In this document: positions 54,681 to 63,726 of the stretch, piece after piece
Layout: each line of letters opens with the position of its first letter
Position numbering within the stretch: the first letter of the stretch is position 1
DNA from: Saccharomonospora glauca K62
Lineage (GTDB): Bacteria; Actinomycetota; Actinomycetes; Mycobacteriales; Pseudonocardiaceae
NCBI RefSeq assembly: GCF_000243395.2
Contig: NZ_CM001484.1
Span: forward strand, 2,413,847-2,477,846
Direction of reading: 5' to 3'
Length of the DNA: 64,000 bases
Notes under the pieces: generated by a model
What the model was told of the DNA's origin: nothing
Database searches by the model: none
What the model saw: only the letters and a program-made list of their open reading frames with translations
Position numbers and translations under genes: made by a program

Positions 54681-55403
54681 TCACCCACCGAGCGCGGCAC
54701 CGATCCGACTCGCGGCGTCGGTCACCTTCTCCGTGATCTCGGGCAGTCTCTCAGCGGGCATCCGGCTGCTCGCGCCCGCCACCGACAACGCCCCGAAGAC
54801 TCCCCCGCCGACGGCCCTCAGCACCGTGGCCACCGCGGTCAGACCGTCCTCCATCTCCCCCACCGACACGGCGACGCCCTCCCGGCGAAGCCGGGCGAGT
54901 TCCTCCGCGGTCGGCAGCTCGCTACCCCGGTACCGGGGCAACGTCTTCTCCACCTCTCGTAGCACTCGCTCCTCGGCGTGGGCGAGCAGCAACTTGCCCG
55001 CGGCGCCGTATCCCAGCGGCAACGGCGTGCCCACCGACGTCGCGGGCCTGAGCGTGTGCGGCGAGTCGACGGCCAGGACGCACACCCGGTGGCTCTCCTC
55101 GCGGACGTACAGGTGAACGCTTTCGCGAACCTCGTCCCGCAACCTGGTCATGATCGGTTCGGCGACGGCGCGAAGACCGAGGGAGCGATCAGCCAGGTGG
55201 CCCCACTGCACGAGCCGGTACCCCAGGGCGTACTCGCCGTCACCCGCGCGGCGGACCATGCCCAGGGCCGCCAGTTCGGTGAGCAGCCGATGGGTGGACG
55301 ACTTCGGCATGGCAACGCTTTCGGCGACCGCACCCAATCGCATCGGCGCGCTGGCGCGCCCCAGCGTGTCGATGACCTGGACGGCTTTCTCGAGTACGGA
55401 CAT
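54681..55403 (-). CDS. IclR-family transcription regulator
   Basis: The 240-residue protein has an N-terminal winged helix (AVAESVAMPKSSTHRLLTEL, about 25-45) and an IclR effector domain (about 75-240: GTPLPLGYGAAGKLLLAHAE, LRREGVAVSVGEMEDGLTAV). IclR proteins sense aromatic or organic acids and repress or activate nearby catabolic operons. It is the regulator closest to the duplicated promoter block and is a good candidate to bind it. The gene lies 4 bp after the second IclR gene. Confidence 0.92.
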   Translation of the reverse strand: MSVLEKAVQVIDTLGRASAPMRLGAVAESVAMPKSSTHRLLTELAALGMVRRAGDGEYALGYRLVQWGHLADRSLGLRAVAEPIMTRLRDEVRESVHLYVREESHRVCVLAVDSPHTLRPATSVGTPLPLGYGAAGKLLLAHAEERVLREVEKTLPRYRGSELPTAEELARLRREGVAVSVGEMEDGLTAVATVLRAVGGGVFGALSVAGASSRMPAERLPEITEKVTDAASRIGAALGG

Positions 55404-55406
55404 GCG

Positions 55407-56159
55407 CTAGCCGGCCGAGGGCATCGGGCTTGCGAGCCCCTTGGTGACCGCCTGCGCCGCGGCGAGGACCGCACGTCCGTGTCCCAGGACGTTGAGGCGT
55501 TCGGTGGGCACGACGAGGCAGATCGTGGAACGGATCGAACGGGTGTCGTCGAACAGCGGCGCGGCGAGCCACGACAGGGTTCCGGGGCCGGAACCACGCC
55601 GTACGGCCACGCCCGTACGGCGGATCTCCGCCAACTTTCGCCACAACTCGAAGTCCACGGTTCCTCCGGCCGCCCTCACCAGGTCGGCGGCCTCCTCGGA
55701 CGGCAGGTACGCCAGGAACACCCAACCGGGCGCGGAATCGGTCACTCCGAGCCGGCGTGGCAACTGCTCACGCCGCACGTTCGCGTTGCCGGCGATGACG
55801 TCGGCCACCACCAACTGATCGCGGTCGCGGGAGGCCAGCAGAGTCGCCTCACCCGAAGCGGCGTGCAGGTCCACCAGGTGGGGCCGGGCGACGTCCTTGA
55901 GACGACGGGCGTCGGGCACGTCCCAGCCCAACCGCCACAACCACCTGCCGAGCCGGTAACGGCCTCGGGCGGCGCGCTCGACGGCCCCCCACTCGGCGAG
56001 ATTCGCGAGCATGCGGTGCACCGTCCCCGGTGGGAGTTCGGTGCGAGCGCACAACGAACCGATGGTCTGTTCCGGCTCGTCACCGGTGAAGCATTCGAGG
56101 ATGTCGAACGCACGTCCCAGAACGGAGCGGCGGCGCGGGTCGGCGGTGACCGGGGCCAT
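55407..56159 (-). CDS. IclR-family transcription regulator
   Basis: The 250-residue protein has a winged helix at about 10-75 (TIGSLCARTELPPGTVHRML) and an effector domain at about 85-245 (VADVIAGNANVRREQL, LGVTDSAPGWVFLAYL, LAEIRRTGVAVRRGSGPGTL). The effector domain is divergent from typical IclR (SAPGWVFLAY in place of the usual TA.GKA.LA motif). ATG 56159 is chosen; upstream in-frame codons run through a dyad operator. It may control the CoA-thioester operon that ends 170 bp upstream, or the meta-cleavage genes. Confidence 0.9.
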   Translation of the reverse strand: MAPVTADPRRRSVLGRAFDILECFTGDEPEQTIGSLCARTELPPGTVHRMLANLAEWGAVERAARGRYRLGRWLWRLGWDVPDARRLKDVARPHLVDLHAASGEATLLASRDRDQLVVADVIAGNANVRREQLPRRLGVTDSAPGWVFLAYLPSEEAADLVRAAGGTVDFELWRKLAEIRRTGVAVRRGSGPGTLSWLAAPLFDDTRSIRSTICLVVPTERLNVLGHGRAVLAAAQAVTKGLASPMPSAG

Positions 56160-56170
56160 GTCCCATACCT

Positions 56171-56200
56171 CCAAAAATGGAATGGCATTCAGGTATTTGG
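56171..56200 (-). promoter_or_regulatory. Dyad operator upstream of the IclR gene
   Basis: GAATGGCATTC (56180-56190) is a perfect odd palindrome, flanked by CCAAAA (56171-56176) and ATTTGG (56195-56200), which are inverted with one mismatch. It sits 12 bp before the start codon, consistent with autoregulation. A run of ten C follows at 56222-56231. Confidence 0.55.
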
Positions 56201-56329
56201 AACGAGGCGATCGTAAGTCGGCCCCCCCCCCGACCCGGCACAAGCCTCATTCGCGAGCCATTCCTCGCCCGGTCGTCGGCGTCCGTTCCGCCCGACGCCA
56301 CGCCATGTCGCCGCTTCACCGCCACCGCG

Positions 56330-57109
56330 CTAGCGTCCCGTCCAGCGCGGCTCCCGCTTTTCCAGAAATGCTCGTGCGCCCTCCTTCTGGTCCTCGGAGG
56401 AATAGACGTCCGGTCCGATGTCGAGCCGAATGGCGGCATGCGGGTCCATGCCCTCGGTGCGGCGGTAGGTGAGTTTGAGTCGCTGCAACGACAACGGCGC
56501 CGCGGCGGTGATCTCCTTCAGGAGGTCGTTGGCGGTCTCCCACAACGCGTCGGCCGGGGCGAGTCGGTTGATCAACCCCCACCGAAGGGCCTCGGAGGTG
56601 TCGACGCGGCGTCCGGTGTAGAGCCACTCCATGGCGATACCGGGCGGAACCATGCGCGGCAGCGCCACCGAGGCGTAGTGGGCGCCGCGACCGCGCCTCG
56701 ACTCGGGAACGGCGAAGTGTACTCCCTCGGCCACGACCCGAAGATCGCAGGCGAGCGCCAGCTCGAACCCTCCGGCCACGGCCGGGCCGTTGACGACCGC
56801 GACCGTCGGTTTGCGACTGTCTACAAGCACCTCGAACAGACTGCGGTATCGGTTGTGCAGAGGGCCGTACCACGTCTCGCCCCGATCCGCGCGTTCCCGC
56901 GCCTCGGTCAGGTCCGCTCCGGAGCAGAACGCCGTACCGGCACCGGTGATCGCCACCGCGTACACCTCCGGATCGTGGTCGGCTTCGATGATCGCGTCCA
57001 CCAACGCGTCGTTGAGGGCCCGGTTCAGCGCGTTGCGCCGGTCGGGCCGGTTGAGCGTCAGGATTCGAACGCGGCCGCGGGTCTCCACCCGCAGGACGGG
57101 GTCGTTCAC
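56330..57109 (-). CDS. Enoyl-CoA hydratase/isomerase family protein
   Basis: The 259-residue crotonase-fold protein has the oxyanion-hole motifs AITGAGTAFCSGADLTEA and NGPAVAGGFELALACDLRV. The usual catalytic Glu pair is partly replaced (the first loop has VAGGFELAL, the second PESRRGRGAHYASVAL), so hydratase, isomerase or another crotonase reaction is possible. It is the last gene of the CoA operon. ATG 57109. Confidence 0.85.
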   Translation of the reverse strand: MNDPVLRVETRGRVRILTLNRPDRRNALNRALNDALVDAIIEADHDPEVYAVAITGAGTAFCSGADLTEARERADRGETWYGPLHNRYRSLFEVLVDSRKPTVAVVNGPAVAGGFELALACDLRVVAEGVHFAVPESRRGRGAHYASVALPRMVPPGIAMEWLYTGRRVDTSEALRWGLINRLAPADALWETANDLLKEITAAAPLSLQRLKLTYRRTEGMDPHAAIRLDIGPDVYSSEDQKEGARAFLEKREPRWTGR

Positions 57110-57154
57110 GGGATCGTTCTCCTCGTCGTGTCGTCGGTTCGGACGGCTCGCTTC

Positions 57155-58609
57155 TCACCAGTACGACGGCGCCTGTCCGCGCACCGTCACCCACTGCCGT
57201 TCGGTGAACGCGTCGAGATTCACCGCGTGGCCGCCGTGCCGGGCCCCGTTGCCGGACGCGCCGACTCCGCCGAACGGAGCCACCGGTTCGTCGTTGATCG
57301 TCTGGTCGTTCACGTGGACCAGCCCGGCCGGGACCCGTTCCGCCACGGCCAACGCACGCAGGGCGTCCCGGCCGAAGACGCTCACCGCCAGGCCGTAGGC
57401 CGAGTCGGAGGCCAGCTCGACGGCCTCGTCCACGTCGGAGAAGGTCACCACGGGCGCGACGGGGCCGAAGACCTCCTCGCGATACGCCGGGGCGTCGAGG
57501 GGGACGTCGGCCAGCACGGTCGGCCGGTAGAACGGGCCGTCGTACGTACCTCCGGTGACCAGCCGCGCTCCGACGTCGACGCTGCGGGTCACCAGGTCGT
57601 GGACCCTCGTGCACTGGGCCTCGTCGATGAGCGGCCCGATCTCGGCGTCGCTGCGGGCCGGATCGCCCGAGCGCAGCGACTCGGCCCGGCGGGCCAGCGC
57701 GTCGACGTAACGGTCGGCCACCGACTCGTGGACCAGATGCCGCCCGGTGGCCATGCAGATCTGACCGGCGTGGCGGAAGCTGCCCCACGCCCCGGCCGAG
57801 GCGGCCGCGTCGACGTCGGCGTCGTCGAGCACGATCGTCGCGGAGTTGCCACCCAGTTCGAGGTGGGCGCGTTTGAGCTGTCGGGCCGTCGATTCGGCGA
57901 TCGCACGGCCCGCCTCCGTGGAGCCGGTGAAGGCGATCACCGGAACGTGCGGGTGCGCCACCAGCGCGGCTCCCACGTCCGCGTCGCCGGGAAGCACGTG
58001 GAGCAGCCCCGGCGGCAGGCCCGCTTCCTCGAACACGCGGGCCAAGAGCACCCCGCCGACGACCGAGGTACGCGGGTCGGGCTTGAGCACGACGGCGTTG
58101 CCGAGCGCGAGCGCGGGAGCCAGCGACCGCAGCGCCAGCAGGATCGGGGAGTTGAACGGTGCGATGACCCCGACGACTCCCACGGGCACGCGACGGGCCA
58201 GCGACAGCCGGGGCTGGGTGGTGCGCAGGACGTCGCCGTGCGGTACGGCGGCCAACGCGGCCGCCTCGTGACATTCCTCGGCGGCGATCGGTCCCTGCGG
58301 GGCGGCGACGCGGCGGGGAGCGCCGGCGTCCCTGGCGAACAGCTCCGCGATCTCGTCGGCCCGCTCGACGAAGATCGCCGCGGCCGACCGCAGGACCCGT
58401 GCGCGGGCGTCGTACGGCAGCGCGGCCCAGTCGCGCTGCGCGGAGCGCGCCGTCGCCACGGCGTGCTCGACGTCCTCGGGCGTGGCCGTTCCGACGGTGC
58501 CGATCGGCTTCCCCGTGGCGGGTTCGGTGGCCTCCGTACGCCGCGTGGCGGGCCGCCATTCCCCGTCGAAAAGGCATCCCTCCCACGCGACTTCGTCGAG
58601 CACGCTCAT
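57155..58609 (-). CDS. Aldehyde dehydrogenase (benzaldehyde/vanillin dehydrogenase-like)
   Basis: The 484-residue NAD(P)-dependent enzyme has the catalytic Glu in HLELGGNSATIVL, Cys in GQICMATGRHLVH and the ALDH signature EEVFGPVAPVVTF. Resemblance is to aldehyde dehydrogenases acting on aromatic aldehydes. ATG 58609 overlaps the CoA-transferase stop (ATGA). With the TPP enzyme at the operon start it could form a decarboxylase-dehydrogenase pair, like benzoylformate decarboxylase and benzaldehyde dehydrogenase. Confidence 0.9.
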   Translation of the reverse strand: MSVLDEVAWEGCLFDGEWRPATRRTEATEPATGKPIGTVGTATPEDVEHAVATARSAQRDWAALPYDARARVLRSAAAIFVERADEIAELFARDAGAPRRVAAPQGPIAAEECHEAAALAAVPHGDVLRTTQPRLSLARRVPVGVVGVIAPFNSPILLALRSLAPALALGNAVVLKPDPRTSVVGGVLLARVFEEAGLPPGLLHVLPGDADVGAALVAHPHVPVIAFTGSTEAGRAIAESTARQLKRAHLELGGNSATIVLDDADVDAAASAGAWGSFRHAGQICMATGRHLVHESVADRYVDALARRAESLRSGDPARSDAEIGPLIDEAQCTRVHDLVTRSVDVGARLVTGGTYDGPFYRPTVLADVPLDAPAYREEVFGPVAPVVTFSDVDEAVELASDSAYGLAVSVFGRDALRALAVAERVPAGLVHVNDQTINDEPVAPFGGVGASGNGARHGGHAVNLDAFTERQWVTVRGQAPSYW

Positions 58610-59820
58610 GCCCGTCCCCCGCCCACGACGCCCTCCGCCCGCAGGGCGTCCCGCTCCGGCTCGGGGACGCCGAGCAGCTCCAGGACGGCGTCGGTGTCGG
58701 CCCCCAGTTCCGGTGGCGGGCACTGGTGATCGGGATAGTCGCCGTCGATCGTGATGGGCAGGTTGACGACGGCGAAGTCCTTCACCGCCGGGTGTTCCAT
58801 CGGTTCGACAAGCCCCAGCGCCTTCACCTGCTCGTCCCGCACCATGTCGGGAACGCTGTTGACGGGCGAGCAGGGCACCCCCGCCTCGGCGAGCACGTGC
58901 AGCAGTTTCTCGGTGGTGAAGCCACGAGTCACCTCGCCGACGGCACGCTCGACCTCGGCCCGGTTGGCCGCACGCTCGGGATTGGACCCGAAACCGTCGC
59001 GTGTGGTCAGTTCCTCCGCCCCGGTGGCGCGGCAGAAGCGCAACCACAGCGTCTGGTTGCCCGCGGAGAGAAAGATCCAGCCGTCGCTGGTGGGAAAGGC
59101 CCCGTAGGGCACCACACCCGCGTGCCCGGAGCCGAGATTGCGGGGTTTGCCGTTACCCGCGAGGGCCCCCATCACGTTCGCGTGCACCCACGTGATCGCC
59201 GTCTCCAGCAGGGACACACCGACGTGGGACCCCTCACCGGTCCGGTCCCGACGGCGAAGCGCGTCGAGGATGCCGATGACGGCCCACATCGCGGTTCCCT
59301 TGTCCAGCACCGACAGCGGCACTCGTCTCGGGGGCCCGTCCCCCGTGCTCATCATGTCGATGATGCCGGTGTAGGCCTGGAGCAACGGGTCGTACGCCGG
59401 GTCCTCGGCCTTGGGCCCGGTGCGACCGAAACCCGTCATGTCGCAGTACACCAGCCGGGGGTTCACCTCGCGCAGGACCTCCGGGGTGAACCCGGCCTTG
59501 GCCAGCGCGCCGGGACGGAGGTTCTGCACGAGGACGTCGGCTCCGGCGATCAGTTCGGTGAGGATCTCCTTACCCCGTGGGTGCTTGTAGTCGAGTTCGA
59601 TGCTCCGCTTGTTGCGGTTCAGGTGCAGGAACGCGATGGACTTCCCGTCCCAGTCCGGTGGCGCCCAGGCACGGGTGTCGTCACCCGAGCCGATCCGCTC
59701 GACCTTGATGACCTCGGCGCCGAGGTCGCCGAGGATTTGCCCCACGAACGGTCCGGCGACGGAGGTGCTGATCTCCACGACCCGAAGACCGGTGAGCGAT
59801 CCGCTGGTGCTGGCTGACAT
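58606..59820 (-). CDS. Class III CoA-transferase (CaiB/BaiF family)
   Basis: The 404-residue protein has the family signatures LRVVEISTSVAGPFVGQILG, GAEVIKVER, LNRNKRSIELDYKHPRGKE and the catalytic Asp in DPAYDPLLQAYTGI (near residue 142). It moves CoA between carboxylic acids, typically activating a dicarboxylic acid such as succinate analogues or itaconate. ATG 59820. Confidence 0.92.
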   Translation of the reverse strand: MSASTSGSLTGLRVVEISTSVAGPFVGQILGDLGAEVIKVERIGSGDDTRAWAPPDWDGKSIAFLHLNRNKRSIELDYKHPRGKEILTELIAGADVLVQNLRPGALAKAGFTPEVLREVNPRLVYCDMTGFGRTGPKAEDPAYDPLLQAYTGIIDMMSTGDGPPRRVPLSVLDKGTAMWAVIGILDALRRRDRTGEGSHVGVSLLETAITWVHANVMGALAGNGKPRNLGSGHAGVVPYGAFPTSDGWIFLSAGNQTLWLRFCRATGAEELTTRDGFGSNPERAANRAEVERAVGEVTRGFTTEKLLHVLAEAGVPCSPVNSVPDMVRDEQVKALGLVEPMEHPAVKDFAVVNLPITIDGDYPDHQCPPPELGADTDAVLELLGVPEPERDALRAEGVVGGGRA

Positions 59821-59883
59821 GTCTGCCTCTCTTCGCTAAGGCGTGGCGTGCCACGTTTCTTCTCGAAAGCTCCTCCGCTGCCT

Positions 59884-61047
59884 TCAGGCCTCGTTCTCGG
59901 GACGACGCAGGGCGATCGGCCGTCCCGCCTCGACGGCGTCCCGCGCGGGTGAGGTGATCGGTTTCTTCCACGGGGCACGGCAGCCGTCGTAGACCTTCGG
60001 GCCGAGCCGGAAGTGCTGGGCCTGGTCGAAGGTCTCCACGAAAGGCATGTCCATCGCGTAGAGCGCCTCGCCCCGCGGTCGCGGCCCGGCCTTGCTGACG
60101 TGGCCGTACAACTCGTGTCCGACGACCTCCTCGGCCAGGTGAGCGGCCTCGATGAGCGCGGCGAGATCGACGCCCGTGTCGATGCCCTCCTCCTCCAGCA
60201 GGTCCACGAGGTCCTCGGTCGGGATCATCCTGGTGGCACGCCCGTTGCCGCAGTAAGGGCAGCCGCCCATCCCGTCGATCGACGTGTCCAGCGCGAGCGT
60301 GTGCTGCGCTCCCAGGACTCGCAGCGCCTGGTAGGCCGAGACCAGCGCGCTGCCCCGCCCGTCGTGCAGGTGCAGGTGGTAGGTGGTGACGTCGGGGAAA
60401 CGGTCGAGACAGGCCCGCAACGTCTCCTCCACTGCCCGCGGCGTGTTCCAGCTCATCGGGTCCCCGAGCCAGATGGTGCGGGGCTCGACGCCGTGTTCGC
60501 GCCAGTGCGCGAACTGCAGGTCGAGGACCTCCATTCGTTGGTCCGTGGTGAAGGGGCCCAGCCAGTTGGAGCCCCACGCGGCGTTGACGGCGACGATCGC
60601 GTCGGTGATCCCGCGTTCCACCGCGCTCGCGACGACACGGGGCAGGGCCGCGATCTCGTCGGCCTGGGTACGAGCCGTGTTGCGCTGCACGAACACGTCG
60701 CACAGATGCACGGTGGTGCGCTGCACCGGTCGGGGCGGCGACAGCGGTGGGGTGTGTTCGGCGCGGCGTTCGACCCCTCGGGCGTTGAGGGCGAGCGCGG
60801 TGTACTCGACCCCCTCCACCGGGGTGAATCCGGCGATGACCTCCTCGACACGGGCCATCTGCGGAACCCACTTCGGACTGACGAAGGAGCCGACGACGAT
60901 GTGTTTCAGCCCCGTGGCCGACAGCGCGTCGAGGAGCCTCACCTTGTCCTCGACGGGGATGTCGGCGCTTTCGATCTGCATGCCCTCGCGCATGCCTTCC
61001 TCGTGGATGACGACGGTGGGCAGGCCCGCCGATTCGGTACTACTCAC
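59884..61047 (-). CDS. HMG-CoA lyase-like DRE-TIM enzyme
   Basis: The 387-residue protein has the HMGL-like barrel: VIHEEGMREGMQ in strand 1, VVGSFVSPKWVPQM, VNAAWGSNWLGPF, metal-binding YHLHLHDGRGSAL and the Cys-containing loop DGMGGCPYCGNGRATRMIPT, then a long C-terminal extension (about 310-387). In standard HMG-CoA lyase the first motif is R-D; here it is R-E, so the metal ligand or substrate may differ. It probably cleaves a 3-hydroxyacyl-CoA-type intermediate. GTG 61047 behind GAAAGG overlaps the MmgE/PrpD stop by 8 bp. Confidence 0.82.
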   Translation of the reverse strand: MSSTESAGLPTVVIHEEGMREGMQIESADIPVEDKVRLLDALSATGLKHIVVGSFVSPKWVPQMARVEEVIAGFTPVEGVEYTALALNARGVERRAEHTPPLSPPRPVQRTTVHLCDVFVQRNTARTQADEIAALPRVVASAVERGITDAIVAVNAAWGSNWLGPFTTDQRMEVLDLQFAHWREHGVEPRTIWLGDPMSWNTPRAVEETLRACLDRFPDVTTYHLHLHDGRGSALVSAYQALRVLGAQHTLALDTSIDGMGGCPYCGNGRATRMIPTEDLVDLLEEEGIDTGVDLAALIEAAHLAEEVVGHELYGHVSKAGPRPRGEALYAMDMPFVETFDQAQHFRLGPKVYDGCRAPWKKPITSPARDAVEAGRPIALRRPENEA

Positions 61048-62461
61048 TCGAATGCCTTTCGGAACGGGAATCGTTGTCACGGAGCGCGGCGAGTGCCCCG
61101 GCGAGCGCGCCCGGCTCGACGAGGGCACGTCGTAGCAGTGCGAGAAGCGTCTCGGTCGCGTCCTTCGCGTAGCCGCCCGCACCGGCGGCGGCTCGGAACT
61201 TGTCGTCGATCTCGGCGTCGGTCAGCGGGTTGCGCGCGTCTCCTCGCGTGTGCAGGACCAGTCGTTGCGCGGTGGCACCGCCGGTCAACCGCACACGCAC
61301 CAAGGCGTACGGCTGGCCGGCGAGGTCGGGACGGTCCGGCGGGGTGTCCTCGCCGTGGACGTGGACCCGGCGCATGAGATCGCGAACGGTCGGGTCCGCC
61401 AGCGCGGCGTCGGTGAAGTCGGTGATGCCCGGCGCCCCGCGCAGCAGGGTGGTCGCCACGGTGTAGTGCAGGCTGAACTTCGCCTCCAGCCCGCTGGTGG
61501 GCAGTCGCCGGAGCAGCGGCCGCAGCGAGCGTCGTCCGGCCCACACCTCCACCGACTCGACCTCGGCCGGGTCGATCTCCTCGCGTAGTTCGAGGACGGC
61601 GTCGAGGGAACGGTGGGTGCCGTAGCAGGACGGGTAGCGCTTGAGCGACCAGTCGTGCGGCCAGTCGCGTTCCCAGTGCTCCAGCCGTTCTCCGAGGCGC
61701 TCCCCGGCGGTGCGGTCCGGGGCGCCGAAGAGGGCGAGGAACCCCGACCGGTGTTCGAGTTGGTCGGGTGCGGCGTCCAGACCGTGTTCCGCCAGGGAGA
61801 CGGCGACGACGGCGTCCCGTGCCGCCAGCCCGGCGTGCAGTGGCTTGGTGGCGGTGCCGAAGTTGGCCAGGCTTCCCGCCGCCATGGAGGCCACGACCCC
61901 CAGCGCGTGCCGGGTCGTGGTCATGTCCAGACCTCGCAGTCGCGCCAGGGCCGCGACGGCTGCCAGGCGCCCCACCGTGGAGGTGCTGTGCCAGCCGCGC
62001 TCGTAGTGGGTCGCCATCGGCAGGGCCTCGCCGATGGCCCGCAGCACCGCATTGCCGACGTCGAGGGCTTGGGACACCGAGGTGGGGTCCGGCTCGGTCC
62101 CGTCGTCGCGGACCACGGCCAGCAACGCCGGCCACAGCACCGTGCTCGGGTGCAGCGGCATCGAGGGACAGGCGTCGTCGAAGTCCAGGGCATGGCCCGC
62201 GGTGCCGTTGAGCAGCGCGGCCTGTGCGGCACCTCGGCGGATGCCGGCCCCCCACACCACCGAGGTGCCCGTGGTGGGCTCGGAGTCGGCCCAGCGGCTC
62301 ACGGCCCGGAACGCGGGAGTCTCCCGGCCGGCCAGTGCCACGCCGACCACGTCGACCAGACTACGAGTGGCGGCGGCCACCCGGTCCTCGGTTGGGTGGC
62401 TCCGCCCGCAGGCGAAGCGCGCCACGGTCTCCGTGATTCCCGGACTGCGTGTGTCGGACAT
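61040..62461 (-). CDS. MmgE/PrpD family protein
   Basis: The 473-residue protein has the family landmarks LNGTAGHALDFDDACPSMPLHPST, HYERGWHSTSTVGRLAAVAA, GTATKPLHAGLAARD and KRYPSCYGTHRSLDAVLEL. Members include 2-methylcitrate dehydratase, cis-aconitate decarboxylase and iminodisuccinate-related enzymes, all acting on polycarboxylic acids. The actual reaction here is unknown. ATG 62461. It sits 19 bp after the acyl-CoA dehydrogenase gene. Confidence 0.88.
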   Translation of the reverse strand: MSDTRSPGITETVARFACGRSHPTEDRVAAATRSLVDVVGVALAGRETPAFRAVSRWADSEPTTGTSVVWGAGIRRGAAQAALLNGTAGHALDFDDACPSMPLHPSTVLWPALLAVVRDDGTEPDPTSVSQALDVGNAVLRAIGEALPMATHYERGWHSTSTVGRLAAVAALARLRGLDMTTTRHALGVVASMAAGSLANFGTATKPLHAGLAARDAVVAVSLAEHGLDAAPDQLEHRSGFLALFGAPDRTAGERLGERLEHWERDWPHDWSLKRYPSCYGTHRSLDAVLELREEIDPAEVESVEVWAGRRSLRPLLRRLPTSGLEAKFSLHYTVATTLLRGAPGITDFTDAALADPTVRDLMRRVHVHGEDTPPDRPDLAGQPYALVRVRLTGGATAQRLVLHTRGDARNPLTDAEIDDKFRAAAGAGGYAKDATETLLALLRRALVEPGALAGALAALRDNDSRSERHSSE

Positions 62462-62480
62462 CGGCGTCGTCCCGGACGAG

Positions 62481-63662
62481 TCAGTACGACTTCGGCATGC
62501 CCAGGTCTCGGTGGGCGATCCCGGCCAGGATGATGTTGGTGCTGATCGGCGCGATGAGGGGACCTCGGGCGGCACGGAACTTCTGCTCCACGCCGTACTC
62601 CGACGCCAACCCGTACCCGCCGAAGGTGTCCATCGCCGCGTTGGCGGCGTCCCACTGGGCCTGTGCGGCGAGCAGCTTCGCGATGTTGGCCTCGGTACCC
62701 GACCGGCTCCCCGCCTGGAACTTCTCCGCCGCCTGCCACCGCAGCGCACTCGCCGCCCGCAGGTTGGCGAAGGCCTGCGCGATCGGGAACTGGATGCCCT
62801 GGTTCTGGCCGATGGGACGCCCGAAGACGACTCGCTCCTTCGCGTACTCGACGGCCCGGTCGATGAACCACAGTCCCGAACCGACGTACTCGCTCGCCGC
62901 GAGGATCCGCTCGGCGTTCATCCCCGACATGGTGACCTTGAACCCCTTGTGTTCCTCGCCGATGAGGTTCTCGACGGGCACCCGCATGTCGGTGAACGTG
63001 AGCTGGTTCGTGTGGTGACCACTCATCACCTTGATCGGCTTGATGTCGAGGGTCCCCTCGGCCAACGCCTCCCGCATGTCGACGAGCAGCACCGAGACGC
63101 CGTCGGTCTTCTTCTCGACCTCCTCGTACTTCTTGGTGCGGCAGACCAGCAGCAGCAGATCGGACTGCTTGGCCCGCGAGGTGAAGATCTTGCCACCGTT
63201 GACGATGTAGTGGTCGCCCTCCCGCCGGGCGAAGGTGCGGATACGCGTGGTGTCCGTGCCCGCGTCCGGTTCGGTGACGCCGAAGGACTGCAGACGCAAC
63301 GTGCCGTCGGCGATCTTCGGCAGCCACTTCTTCTTCTGCTCCTCACTGCCGTGTCGCAGGATGGCGCCCATCGTGTACATCTGGGCGTGGATCAGCGTTC
63401 CCGGAGCGCCCCAACGGTTGCAGGTCTCCAGAAACAGCGCGGCCTCCGGGATCGTGGCCCCTCCCCCGCCGTACTCGGTGGGGATGAGCATCGACAACCA
63501 TCCGCCTTCCTGCAACACGTCGACGAAGTCCTGGGGGTACTCCCCCGATTCGTCCACTTTGATCCAGTACTCGCGGTCGTAGTTGACGAGGATGTCCGAG
63601 ACCGCGTCGCGCAGCTCCTCCATCTCCTTCGGGAGGTCCTCGGCGAGCCAGTCCTGGGCCAT
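62481..63662 (-). CDS. Acyl-CoA dehydrogenase
   Basis: The 393-residue flavoprotein has the family signature SFGVTEPDAGTDTTRIRTFA, VNGGKIFTSRAKQSDLLLLV, GMNAERILAASEYVG (a Glu in the catalytic-base helix region) and FGRPIGQNQGIQFPIAQA. It inserts an alpha-beta double bond into an acyl-CoA. Residue choice does not reveal chain length. ATG 63662 behind GAGAAAGG. It is the second gene of the CoA operon. Confidence 0.92.
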   Translation of the reverse strand: MAQDWLAEDLPKEMEELRDAVSDILVNYDREYWIKVDESGEYPQDFVDVLQEGGWLSMLIPTEYGGGGATIPEAALFLETCNRWGAPGTLIHAQMYTMGAILRHGSEEQKKKWLPKIADGTLRLQSFGVTEPDAGTDTTRIRTFARREGDHYIVNGGKIFTSRAKQSDLLLLVCRTKKYEEVEKKTDGVSVLLVDMREALAEGTLDIKPIKVMSGHHTNQLTFTDMRVPVENLIGEEHKGFKVTMSGMNAERILAASEYVGSGLWFIDRAVEYAKERVVFGRPIGQNQGIQFPIAQAFANLRAASALRWQAAEKFQAGSRSGTEANIAKLLAAQAQWDAANAAMDTFGGYGLASEYGVEQKFRAARGPLIAPISTNIILAGIAHRDLGMPKSY

Positions 63663-63726
63663 GACGAAACCTTTCTCGTGCGGTGGGAACAAACGGGGTG
63701 AGACGAAAGCCGCGGGGAAGGGGTCC

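Noticed and set aside
63662-63700. CTTTCTCG-like sequence as a third copy of the shared promoter block
   Set aside because: Only the ribosome-binding-site portion (GAGAAAGG on the minus strand) matches; the second block and spacing are absent.
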